Of a stretch of 7,434 nucleotides of DNA, positions 1-6,762 are shown piece after piece. Every line of letters starts with the position of its first letter. Position 1 is the stretch's first letter. A model generated the notes under the pieces. The model was not told the origin of the DNA. It ran no database searches and worked only from the letters and a program-made list of their open reading frames with translations. This DNA is from an uncultured Lutibacter sp. (lineage in GTDB: Bacteria > Bacteroidota > Bacteroidia > Flavobacteriales > Flavobacteriaceae): contig CAJXUO010000066.1 in the NCBI GenBank assembly GCA_913061425.1, forward strand, positions 1 to 7,434, written 5' to 3'. The translations under genes were made by a program, and so were the position numbers.

Positions 1-1
1 A

Positions 2-574
2 ATTATTGATTTTGAAGATGGATTAAATCTTGGATTGATTGAAGAAGAATATGCATTAGAATATTTAATAAATTTAGTTAGAGATACCATAAACACAGAA
101 AAATACCATCAACTAAAAACAAAGAAAGATAGATTAAGTTATTTGAGAGCTTTGGCTATTGGGAATTTAATAAATGAAGCAGCATCAATTTTTCTTGCAA
201 ATGAAGAATTGATATTGAATGGAGGTTTTCAAAATTCTTTGTTAGATAAATGTAAGTATGAGGCTCAAATTAACGACATACTTAAGATAAGTGTTGATAA
301 AATTTACAAGAGCAATGAAGTTGTAGAAAAAGAAGTCGCTGGATATACAATCTTGTCAAACTTATTAAATGTGTTTATTAGTGCCATAAATAATTCACAT
401 AGCAATACCGCTTCAAATTATGATAAAATGATTTTATTGTTGTTGCCAGAAAATTACAAACAACAAAAAGACACCTTATATAAGAGGATTTTTTCAATTT
501 GCAGTTTTATTTCTTCAATGTCAGACGGTTATGCAATACTGTTGCATAAGAAGATAAAAGGAGAGATATTTTAA
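2..574 (+). CDS. dgt: dGTP triphosphohydrolase, C-terminal part (5' end outside window)
   Basis: This is the last 190 codons of a gene that enters from the left edge; the frame is open back to base 2. Deoxyguanosinetriphosphate triphosphohydrolases are cytoplasmic HD-domain enzymes that cleave dGTP to deoxyguanosine and triphosphate and so adjust dNTP pools. Recognition rests on the segment IIDFEDGLNLGLIEEEYAL at the window edge, which in this family follows directly after the last metal-ligand region of the HD domain, on a helical middle (RLSYLRALAIGNLINEA, then EVVEKEVAGYTIL), and on the closing SSMSDGYAILLHKKIKG, the counterpart of the family's 'MTDxYAxxLYxxLxG' ending. The HD metal ligands themselves lie outside the window, so activity cannot be judged. 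A TTG at 35 could be read as a start but sits inside the conserved segment and is not the real one. The stop is TAA at 572-574. Identification is from remembered family motifs, not an alignment. Confidence 0.87.
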   Translation: MIDFEDGLNLGLIEEEYALEYLINLVRDTINTEKYHQLKTKKDRLSYLRALAIGNLINEAASIFLANEELILNGGFQNSLLDKCKYEAQINDILKISVDKIYKSNEVVEKEVAGYTILSNLLNVFISAINNSHSNTASNYDKMILLLLPENYKQQKDTLYKRIFSICSFISSMSDGYAILLHKKIKGEIF

Positions 575-612
575 AAATAACAGTCATTTTTAATGATTTA
601 AGAGATTATTAA

Positions 613-620
613 TATATTTG
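613..620 (+). promoter_or_regulatory. Possible Bacteroidota -7 promoter box for the T9SS cargo gene
   Basis: TATATTTG at 613-620 matches the TAnnTTTG -7 consensus used by the Bacteroidota primary sigma factor. It lies 21 bases before the ATG at 642, which would leave a short leader of about 10-15 bases. The -33 element is poor: a T-run at 587-591 stands where TTG would be expected. In such AT-rich DNA the word can occur by chance, so this is a candidate only. If real, it lets the 642-3761 gene be transcribed independently of dgt, which ends 67 bases upstream without an obvious strong terminator. Confidence 0.42.
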
Positions 621-641
621 TAAAATAAAAATAACAGAATA

Positions 642-3600
642 ATGAAAAAAAGATTACTTATAGCGTTTAGTATTGCTGCCTTAATAGTTTTTGGACTATT
701 GATAAACACTAATAATACTAGTGTGAGCGAAATGGATAAACTAAGAGAGCAACACGTTTCTTTTTTAAATGATAGCCCATTTAAAGAAACGCTAAAGCTT
801 TCTAAAAAAGAGAGAAAAGCTGCAGGAGTTCCTCCAAATAAATATTTTGAGGAAATGTATAGTTTAACGATGGACCCATCTACTGGGCAACCACATCCTG
901 AAAGAGTATTAAGATTACAAGAAAATTTAGCAGTAAATCGTGTTCCTGGAGAAACGGCTACACCTTGGACTGAAAGAGGGCCAGATAACGTTGGTGGTAG
1001 AACAAGAGCAATCATGTTTGACCCAAACGATGCAACGAATCAACGTGTATTTGCAGGTGGAGTTAGTGGAGGTTTATGGGTAAATGAAGATATTGCAGAT
1101 GCCAATTCTCCTTGGTCAGAGGTTAACATTCCACAAAACTTAGGAATAAGTTGTATTACTTATGACCCTAATGATTTAAACACTTTTTATGTAGGTACAG
1201 GAGAATCGTATGTATATGGAGATGTTAATGGAAATGGTGTATGGAAATCTACCGATGCAGGTCTTACTTGGGCCAATGTTTTTGGAGGTGTTGATGCTGT
1301 AATTCCTGGATCTATAAGCAATATGGTTATTAATTCACCAGCAAGTATTGCAGGAGAGTATAGTTTTGTTTCGGCTAGTTTTGGACCTGCAGTTGGTTCT
1401 TTTACTGGAAATTTAGTTCTAGCAAATGACGGAACTTCGAGCCCAACAGAAGCATGTAATGAACTAACTAATGATAGTGCTATAGGGGGTAATATTGCGG
1501 TTATAGAAAGAGGCGCTTGTGAGTTTGGTGTAAAAGTGTTGAATGCTGAAAATGCAGGAGCAGTTGCAGTAATTGTAATAAACAATGTTGCAGGTGCAGC
1601 AATTGGTATGAGTGGTGGAGGTAGTGGAGATTCAGTAACAATACCCTCATTTATGATCTCTCAAGCAGATGGCGTTGGTATTTTAGCGGAGTTAGGAAAT
1701 GGTGTTACAGTGAATATATCTGCTGTTGGGGGCTCAAACACCTTTGTTACAGGAATTTCACATATTAACGATATTGTAGTACGTGATATTGGTGGTGGAG
1801 ATTCAGAAGTTTTTGTTGCTGCAGCAGATTCTTTTTTCAGGTATTCTCCAGGGGCTCCTAGCGGAACTCCAGCTACTTATTTTGGTAATGATGAGTTTGG
1901 TTTGTTTAAGTCTTCAAATGGAGGTACTGATTGGACCCAAATAAATTTAACATTTGGAAGAGCGAATCCTTTAATGCCAAATGATTTAGAAATAGCTGCA
2001 GATAATAAAGTATGGGTGTCTACTACCAACAGTATTACTTATGGTGATGGTGGAGGTGTTATTCTATCATCTTCTGACGGTACAGTTTTTTCTTCAAAAC
2101 AAACAATCGTAGGAGCAGGTAGAACTGAAATTGCTGTTTCTGGAACTAATGCCGGAACAGTGTACGCGTTAGCGCATACTTCGGGAAGTCCTTTACAGAT
2201 TTTAAAGACAACTAACGAATTTACAAGTGAAACAACGCTTTCACTCCCTAATGATATTGACGGAAATATTCCAGCAACTGATTTTACAAACACGCAAGGT
2301 TGGTATGATCTATTATTAGCATTAGACCCAACGAATGATGATAAATTTTATGTTGGAGGGATTAACCTATTTAGATCTGATGATAGTGCATCAAATTGGG
2401 TACAGGTTTCTGAAGCATATACATCTACTAGTATAAATGATGTTCATCCTGATCAACATTCAATAGCTTTTGGAAATAATGATCCATCTAAGGTTTTGTT
2501 TGGTAATGATGGTGGAGTATACTATTCTAGTAATTCAGGAGGTTTAATTCAAGCAAGAAATCTAAATTTAAATATACTTCAATTCTATAAAGGTGCAATA
2601 GGACCAAACCCAAGTAATGAAAAATTATTGGCTGGAGCACAAGATAATAACACACAATTAATAAACAATGCAACTCCTGGGATTAATAGCTCAATTGTTG
2701 CTGGAGGCGGAGATGGAGCATTTTGTTTTATTGATAGAGATCAAGATTATATGGTGACATCAAGCCAAAACGGAAATTTTTATTATCGTAACTATTCTGG
2801 TGGATTTGTGTATACAATTGACAACTCAAGTCCAGGGCAATTTATCAATCCAGCAGCCTTAGATAGTGATAACAATATTTTATATAGTAGTACATCTGCA
2901 GCAGAGTTTAATAGATATATTTTAGGGACTAGTTCTGTTACTAGTACAACATCATTAACAGATGCTTTATTAACAGGTGCTCCTACAGCATTTAAACCAT
3001 CTACATTTACCACGACAACATTATTTGTTGGTACAAGTGATGGGAAATTATTAAAATTAACAAATGCAAATACATCACCTACTTGGACAGACATTACAGG
3101 GTCTAGTTTTCTTGGAAGTATTTCTTGTATAGAATTAGGGGAAACGGAAGATGATATTTATGTTAGTTTTTATAACTACGGAGTTGCTAGTGTATTCTTT
3201 AGTGATAATGGAGGAAGTACTTGGCAAAACAAAGAAGGAGATTTACCAGATTTTCCTGTAAGAGCTATTTTGTCAAATCCACTAAATGCTAATGAAGTAA
3301 TTGTTGGAACAGAATTAGGAGTTTGGGCTTCACCAAACTTTGGTGACGCGAGTCCAAATTGGTATCAAGCACAAAATGGAATGAAAGATGTAAAAGTTAC
3401 TAGTTTTGATTTAAGAGCTGCGGATAATGTTGTTTTAGCAACTACATACGGTAGAGGAATGTTTACAGGTCAATTTGATACAAGTGCTTCTGGACTATCT
3501 GTAAATGAATTTTCTGAAAATGATTTAATTACAATTTACCCAACTGCTTCTAATGGAGAAATCACAATTTCTTCAATAAGTGAAGTTAGAGAAGGTGTAA

Positions 3601-3761
3601 TTAATGTATTTGATATTAATGGAAGAATAGTACATACTTCAAAATTGAATTTTGATGGTGGTTTAGAACAACCAGTATCACTTAATTTATCTAGTGGAAT
3701 GTATGTTGTGAAGTTTAATACAAATGAATTACAATCTTCACATAAAATTGTAATTAAGTAG
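642..3761 (+). CDS. Secreted Asp-box/BNR beta-propeller protein with inserted PA domain and T9SS sorting domain
   Basis: This 1039-residue protein is exported to the cell surface or medium; its substrate is unknown. Residues 1-22 are a signal peptide (KKR, then a hydrophobic core). An in-frame TAA at 621-623 rules out a longer start. Residues 35-100 form a pro-region of the kind seen before such propellers (SKKERKAAGVPPNKYFEEMY). The propeller starts near 108 (WTERGPDNVGGRTRAI). Asp-box-like turns occur at 202-210 (KSTDAGLTW), 423-431, 476-483, 578-586 and 853-861 (FSDNGGSTW). Family landmarks are HPDQHSIAF (602-610), GNDGGVYYS (621-629) and AGAQDNNTQ (664-672). A PA domain fills about 235-362, with a likely disulfide C272-C293 (RGACEF). 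Residues 962-1039 are a T9SS type A sorting domain ending KIVIK. No protease motif such as HExxH is visible. The fold resembles sialidase or xyloglucanase-type propellers, but enzymatic activity is unproven; binding or adhesion is equally possible. Confidence 0.9.
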   Translation: MKKRLLIAFSIAALIVFGLLINTNNTSVSEMDKLREQHVSFLNDSPFKETLKLSKKERKAAGVPPNKYFEEMYSLTMDPSTGQPHPERVLRLQENLAVNRVPGETATPWTERGPDNVGGRTRAIMFDPNDATNQRVFAGGVSGGLWVNEDIADANSPWSEVNIPQNLGISCITYDPNDLNTFYVGTGESYVYGDVNGNGVWKSTDAGLTWANVFGGVDAVIPGSISNMVINSPASIAGEYSFVSASFGPAVGSFTGNLVLANDGTSSPTEACNELTNDSAIGGNIAVIERGACEFGVKVLNAENAGAVAVIVINNVAGAAIGMSGGGSGDSVTIPSFMISQADGVGILAELGNGVTVNISAVGGSNTFVTGISHINDIVVRDIGGGDSEVFVAAADSFFRYSPGAPSGTPATYFGNDEFGLFKSSNGGTDWTQINLTFGRANPLMPNDLEIAADNKVWVSTTNSITYGDGGGVILSSSDGTVFSSKQTIVGAGRTEIAVSGTNAGTVYALAHTSGSPLQILKTTNEFTSETTLSLPNDIDGNIPATDFTNTQGWYDLLLALDPTNDDKFYVGGINLFRSDDSASNWVQVSEAYTSTSINDVHPDQHSIAFGNNDPSKVLFGNDGGVYYSSNSGGLIQARNLNLNILQFYKGAIGPNPSNEKLLAGAQDNNTQLINNATPGINSSIVAGGGDGAFCFIDRDQDYMVTSSQNGNFYYRNYSGGFVYTIDNSSPGQFINPAALDSDNNILYSSTSAAEFNRYILGTSSVTSTTSLTDALLTGAPTAFKPSTFTTTTLFVGTSDGKLLKLTNANTSPTWTDITGSSFLGSISCIELGETEDDIYVSFYNYGVASVFFSDNGGSTWQNKEGDLPDFPVRAILSNPLNANEVIVGTELGVWASPNFGDASPNWYQAQNGMKDVKVTSFDLRAADNVVLATTYGRGMFTGQFDTSASGLSVNEFSENDLITIYPTASNGEITISSISEVREGVINVFDINGRIVHTSKLNFDGGLEQPVSLNLSSGMYVVKFNTNELQSSHKIVIK

Positions 3762-3777
3762 TTTAAACTTATTTAGT

Positions 3778-3822
3778 ATAGAATAAAAAAGGGAGCAAAT
3801 TTCGCTCCCTTTTTTATTCTAT
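3778..3822. terminator. Bidirectional rho-independent terminator between convergent genes
   Basis: A perfect 19-bp inverted repeat (3778-3796 and 3804-3822) encloses a 7-base loop. The inner six pairs are GC-rich (GGGAGC/GCTCCC), flanked by A6 on the left (3785-3790) and T6 on the right (3810-3815). Read in either direction this gives a hairpin followed by a U-tract, so it should stop transcription both of the secreted-protein gene ending at 3761 (+) and of dxs ending at 3814 (-). The right arm runs 9 bases into dxs and contains its stop codon and last two sense codons. Confidence 0.93.
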
Positions 3823-5586
3823 TTTTTTTATTTCTTTCAATATAGATTCCCGATCTATTCCTGCAATCTTGTATAGTTCATCAACTTTTCCATGCTCAAT
3901 AAAATTGTCTGGAACTCCTAAACGTTTTATAGTATTATTTAAATAATCATTTTCAGCAGCAAACTCTAAAATAGCACTCCCAAATCCGCCAATAATAGTT
4001 CCGTCTTCAATAGTTATTATTTTATCAAATTGTTTGAAAATTTTATGTAGTAATGTTTTATCTAAAGGCTTTACAAAACGCATATTAAAATGTGCAATTG
4101 TATTTTCAGGAAACTCCTTTTCAATTTCTAAAATTACATTTCCAATAGTTCCAATTGTTAATACAGCAATTTTATTACCAAATGATAGCTGCACACCTTC
4201 TCCGATTACTAGCTTTTTGAATGTGTTTTGCCAATTAACGTTAGTTCCCCTACCTCTTGGATAACGAATCGCTAAAGGCTGTTTTATTCCAAGTTGCGCA
4301 GTGTACATAATGTTTCGTAATTCCTCTTCATTCATAGGTGAAAAAAGAATTAGATTAGGAATCAATCTTAAATAGGATATATCAAATACACCATGATGCG
4401 TAGCGCCGTCTTCACCTACAATTCCAGCTCTATCTAAACAAAATATAACTGGAAGGTTTTGTAAGGCAACATCGTGGATTATTTGATCATAAGCACGTTG
4501 TAAAAAAGTTGAATAAATATTACAAAACGGAATCATTCCTTGCGTAACTAACCCTGCTGAAAAAGTTACCGCATGCTGTTCGGCAATTCCTACATCAAAG
4601 GCTCTTTCAGGAAACGCATGAAGCATATGTGTTAATGAACTTCCTGTTGGCATTGCTGGAGTAATACCAACAATATTTTTATTTTTTTTAGCCAGTTCAA
4701 CTAAAGTTAACCCAAAAACATCTTGATATTTTGGCGGTAGGCTATTAGTTGATTTAGCAATAACATTTCCTGTTATCTTATCAAATTTTCCAGGAGCATG
4801 ATATTTTACTTGATTTTCTTCGGCTTGTTTTAACCCTTTTCCTTTAGTCGTAATAACGTGTAAAAATTTAGGGCCTTTTATAGATTTTAACCTCTTTAAT
4901 TCAGTTAATAATGCTTCTATATTATGACCGTCAATTGGTCCTGAATAATTAAAGTTTAATGCTTCAATAATATTATTTTTTCTGACCGATTTTTTTTGTT
5001 TTACGTTTGTAAAATATTCTTTTAATGCACCAACACTTGGGTCAATTCCCATGGCATTATCATTAAGGACAATGAGAATATTAGCATCTGTAACGCCTGC
5101 ATGATTTAACCCTTCAAATGCCATTCCAGAGGCAATAGAAGCATCACCAATTACTGCAATATGCTGTTTTTCATTTTCGCATTTTAAGTTTGATGCAATA
5201 GCCATCCCTAAAACTGCAGAAATAGAAGTAGAACTATGACCTACACCAAAAGCATCATAGTTACTTTCTGTTATTTTAGGAAAACCTGAAATTCCACCTA
5301 ATTGACGATTTGTATGAAAAATATCCTTTCGTCCAGTTAAAATTTTATGACCATATGCTTGATGACCTACATCCCAAACCAAAAGATCATTTGGAGTGTC
5401 AAAAACATAATGTAAAGCAATTGTTAATTCTGCAACTCCAAGACTTGCTCCTAAGTGACCTTCTTTTGTAGAAAGGATATCAATAATAAAGTTACGTAAT
5501 TCTCTTGCTAAAAGAGGTAATTCCTTATTAGTAAGTTTACGCAAGTCTTTGGGACTATCAATATTTTTTAAAATAGAATTTTCCAT
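3814..5586 (-). CDS. dxs: 1-deoxy-D-xylulose-5-phosphate synthase
   Basis: Dxs condenses pyruvate and glyceraldehyde 3-phosphate, releasing CO2, to give 1-deoxy-D-xylulose 5-phosphate, the entry step of the MEP isoprenoid pathway and a precursor for thiamine and pyridoxal phosphate. It is a cytoplasmic TPP- and Mg-dependent enzyme of the transketolase family. Visible motifs: GHLGASLG (43-50), WDVGHQAYGHKILTGR (71-86), the TPP/Mg motif GDASIASGMAFEGLNHAG (147-164) with NDN (175-177), DGHN (219-222), KGKGLKQAE (248-256), the pyrimidine-domain AEQHAV with catalytic Glu336, DRAGIVGEDGATHHGVFD (385-402), and RYPRGRG (441-447). The third TPP-motif residue is Ala where most homologues have Gly. At 590 residues it is about 30 shorter than E. 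coli Dxs, and the missing part maps to the loop between GAL (186-188) and the FNYSGP segment (212-217). The stop lies inside the terminator at 3778-3822. It is transcribed divergently from tadA. Confidence 0.97.
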   Translation of the reverse strand: MENSILKNIDSPKDLRKLTNKELPLLARELRNFIIDILSTKEGHLGASLGVAELTIALHYVFDTPNDLLVWDVGHQAYGHKILTGRKDIFHTNRQLGGISGFPKITESNYDAFGVGHSSTSISAVLGMAIASNLKCENEKQHIAVIGDASIASGMAFEGLNHAGVTDANILIVLNDNAMGIDPSVGALKEYFTNVKQKKSVRKNNIIEALNFNYSGPIDGHNIEALLTELKRLKSIKGPKFLHVITTKGKGLKQAEENQVKYHAPGKFDKITGNVIAKSTNSLPPKYQDVFGLTLVELAKKNKNIVGITPAMPTGSSLTHMLHAFPERAFDVGIAEQHAVTFSAGLVTQGMIPFCNIYSTFLQRAYDQIIHDVALQNLPVIFCLDRAGIVGEDGATHHGVFDISYLRLIPNLILFSPMNEEELRNIMYTAQLGIKQPLAIRYPRGRGTNVNWQNTFKKLVIGEGVQLSFGNKIAVLTIGTIGNVILEIEKEFPENTIAHFNMRFVKPLDKTLLHKIFKQFDKIITIEDGTIIGGFGSAILEFAAENDYLNNTIKRLGVPDNFIEHGKVDELYKIAGIDRESILKEIKKIE

Positions 5587-5755
5587 AAATGATATTGCAA
5601 ATCTACTATTTTTTAATTCTAAAATATTGAAAAACTTGTAAGTCTAAAGTAAATTGATATGAAACAGTTTTTATGGGTTTAAAACTAAAGTTCTACTTTC
5701 ACGTACTTATAAAAGTAATTTTTGATAATTTTACAATCTGAATTTATTAAATTTT
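5587..5755. other. Divergent dxs/tadA intergenic region with short repeats
   Basis: These 169 bases must carry the promoters of dxs (leftward) and tadA (rightward). They contain the direct repeat CTAAAGT at 5644-5650 and 5685-5691. The second copy forms a small hairpin, AAAGT-TCT-ACTTT (5687-5699). TACTTT (5694-5699) also has an inverted partner AAAGTA at 5712-5717. For tadA the nearest promoter-like word is TAATTTTTG at 5716-5724, one base longer than TAnnTTTG, so I do not call it. No RNA gene, riboswitch or credible small protein is evident. Confidence 0.5.
5598..5605 (-). promoter_or_regulatory. Possible -7 promoter box for dxs
   Basis: On the minus strand this reads TAGATTTG, an exact match to the Bacteroidota TAnnTTTG -7 consensus. 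It lies 11 bases before the dxs ATG, so the transcript would start only a few bases before the start codon. No convincing TTG stands at the -33 distance; that stretch is T-rich. Chance occurrence is quite possible, and a more distal promoter within 5606-5755 is the alternative. Confidence 0.3.
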
Positions 5756-6205
5756 ATGGAAAACCCTTTTGACGATGCGTATTTTATGAAACGTGCTTTG
5801 CAAGAAGCAGAACAAGCGTTTGATAAAAATGAAGTTCCTATTGGAGCGGTAATTGTATGTAAAAATAAAATTATTGCTCGTGCTCACAATTTGACAGAAA
5901 TGTTAAATGATGTTACTGCACATGCAGAAATGCAAGCGTTTACTTCTGCTTCAGATTTTCTTGGAGGTAAATATCTTAAAGATTGCACTCTTTATGTTAC
6001 ATTAGAACCTTGTCAAATGTGTGCTGGTGCAAGTTATTGGTCGCAAATTGGGAAAATAGTTTTTGGCGCTAGAGATGAACAAAGAGGTTTTATGAATATG
6101 AAAACACAGTTACATCCTAAAACAAAAGTAGTTTCTGGTGTATTAGAAGATGAATGCAGTAAAATATTAACTCAATTTTTTGTTGAAAAAAGAAATTTAA
6201 ACTAA
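5756..6205 (+). CDS. tadA: tRNA-specific adenosine deaminase
   Basis: TadA deaminates adenosine 34 to inosine in the anticodon of tRNA-Arg(ACG), which lets one tRNA read several arginine codons; it is a cytoplasmic zinc enzyme acting as a dimer. The 149-residue length is normal. The cytidine-deaminase-fold signature is complete: HAE at 56-58 supplies the zinc-binding His and the proton-shuttling Glu58, and PCQMC at 85-89 supplies Cys86 and Cys89. Supporting family segments are NEVPIGAVIV (25-34), ARAHN (41-45), TLEPCQMCAGA (82-92) and FGARDEQRG (103-111). The start at 5756 gives the usual short N-terminal helix (DAYFMKRALQEAEQAF); no Shine-Dalgarno is present, as is usual in this phylum. A generic nucleoside or guanine deaminase is the main alternative, but the RGF-type segment after FGARD favours TadA. 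The methyltransferase gene follows after 8 bases, implying a two-gene RNA-modification operon. Confidence 0.93.
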   Translation: MENPFDDAYFMKRALQEAEQAFDKNEVPIGAVIVCKNKIIARAHNLTEMLNDVTAHAEMQAFTSASDFLGGKYLKDCTLYVTLEPCQMCAGASYWSQIGKIVFGARDEQRGFMNMKTQLHPKTKVVSGVLEDECSKILTQFFVEKRNLN

Positions 6206-6213
6206 CTAAATAT

Positions 6214-6744
6214 ATGCGAAAGTTAAAAAATAGTGAGTTAAATAGAGTTGATGTTGAAGGGTTTAAAAGCGTTAAAAAAATTCCATTAATTGTTATTTTA
6301 GACAATATTAGAAGTTTAAACAATGTCGGTTCTGTATTTAGAACTAGCGATGCTTTTATTGTTGAAAAAATTTATTTATGTGGTATTACGGCTCAACCTC
6401 CTCATAAAGAAATTCATAAAACAGCTTTGGGTTCTACTGATTCTGTAGCTTGGGAATATGTAGAAGACACACTTGAATTAGTTGAGAAATTAAAAAATGT
6501 AAATGTCAAAATCGCATCTATAGAACAGGCAGAAAATAGCACTAAATTGCAATATTTTGAAATTGAACCAAATCAAAGATATGCTGTAATTTTTGGAAAC
6601 GAAGTGAAAGGGGTACAGCAAGAAGTGGTGTCTATATCAGATTATTGTATAGAAATTCCTCAATTCGGAACAAAACATTCATTGAATATTTCAGTAAGTG
6701 TTGGCGTTGTACTTTGGGACGTGTTTAAAAAGATGAGGTTTTAA
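6214..6744 (+). CDS. TrmH/SpoU-family RNA methyltransferase
   Basis: This 176-residue protein is a SPOUT-superfamily (alpha/beta knot) methyltransferase that would transfer a methyl group from S-adenosylmethionine to a ribose 2'-OH in tRNA or rRNA. All three SpoU motifs are present: motif 1 at 30-46 (DNIRSLNNVGSVFRTSD, with Asn37 and the catalytic-type Arg43), motif 2 at 125-134 (VIFGNEVKGV), and motif 3 at 146-166 (IEIPQFGTKHSLNISVSVG), which forms the knot and SAM site. There is no extended N-terminal RNA-binding domain beyond about 25 residues, so it is a minimal form. The exact substrate (for example tRNA Gm18, or a wobble or 23S position) cannot be assigned, hence no gene symbol. It lies 8 bases after tadA and is probably co-transcribed. 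Its TAA (6742-6744) overlaps the stop of the opposing mgtE gene. Confidence 0.93.
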   Translation: MRKLKNSELNRVDVEGFKSVKKIPLIVILDNIRSLNNVGSVFRTSDAFIVEKIYLCGITAQPPHKEIHKTALGSTDSVAWEYVEDTLELVEKLKNVNVKIASIEQAENSTKLQYFEIEPNQRYAVIFGNEVKGVQQEVVSISDYCIEIPQFGTKHSLNISVSVGVVLWDVFKKMRF

Positions 6745-6762
6745 AAACCAAGCATCATCTTC
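6724..6762 (-). terminator. Weak candidate terminator for mgtE inside the methyltransferase 3' end
   Basis: Read on the minus strand, AAGATGA (6761-6755) pairs with TCATCTT (6736-6730). Inside it lies a second short stem, GGTT/AACC, around the shared TTAA, with a 5-base bulge on one side. Immediately downstream the strand continues with a short T-run (TCTTTTT). The stem is AT-rich and interrupted, so the call is tentative. On the plus strand the same hairpin has no U-tract and should not end the tadA-methyltransferase transcript. Confidence 0.3.

Noticed and set aside
35..574. A complete 179-residue gene starting at TTG 35
   Set aside because: The frame is open upstream to base 2, and the residues before the TTG continue a conserved dGTPase segment. 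It is a truncated view of a longer gene.
584..596. TCATT-TTT-AATGA hairpin after dgt as a terminator
   Set aside because: The stem has only five AT-rich pairs and no following T-run, so it is unlikely to terminate transcription.
590..1015. Minus-strand open frame of 141 codons opposite the start of the secreted-protein gene
   Set aside because: Its sequence resembles no family and it overlaps the signal peptide and conserved propeller start on the other strand; it is a shadow frame.
1344..1727. The PA domain as evidence that the secreted protein is a protease
   Set aside because: No zinc-metalloprotease HExxH or serine-protease catalytic motif is visible; PA domains also occur in non-proteases.
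1187..3094. Three further minus-strand open frames (1187-1585, 2039-2293, 2792-3094)
   Set aside because: All lie wholly inside the 1039-residue gene, have low-complexity Val/Ala/Ser-rich translations and no recognisable domains.
4034..4264. Plus-strand open frame of 76 codons opposite dxs
   Set aside because: It is contained in the conserved C-terminal part of dxs and its translation matches nothing.
5659..5682. Seven-codon reading frame (MKQFLWV) before the small AAAGT/ACTTT hairpin, as a leader peptide
   Set aside because: It is too short, has no ribosome site, lacks the repeated regulatory codons of an attenuator, and is not followed by a terminator-like structure.
6117..6323. Minus-strand open frame of 68 codons across the tadA/methyltransferase junction
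   Set aside because: It is Leu/Phe/Ile-rich because it is the complement of A-rich coding DNA, and it overlaps two well supported genes.
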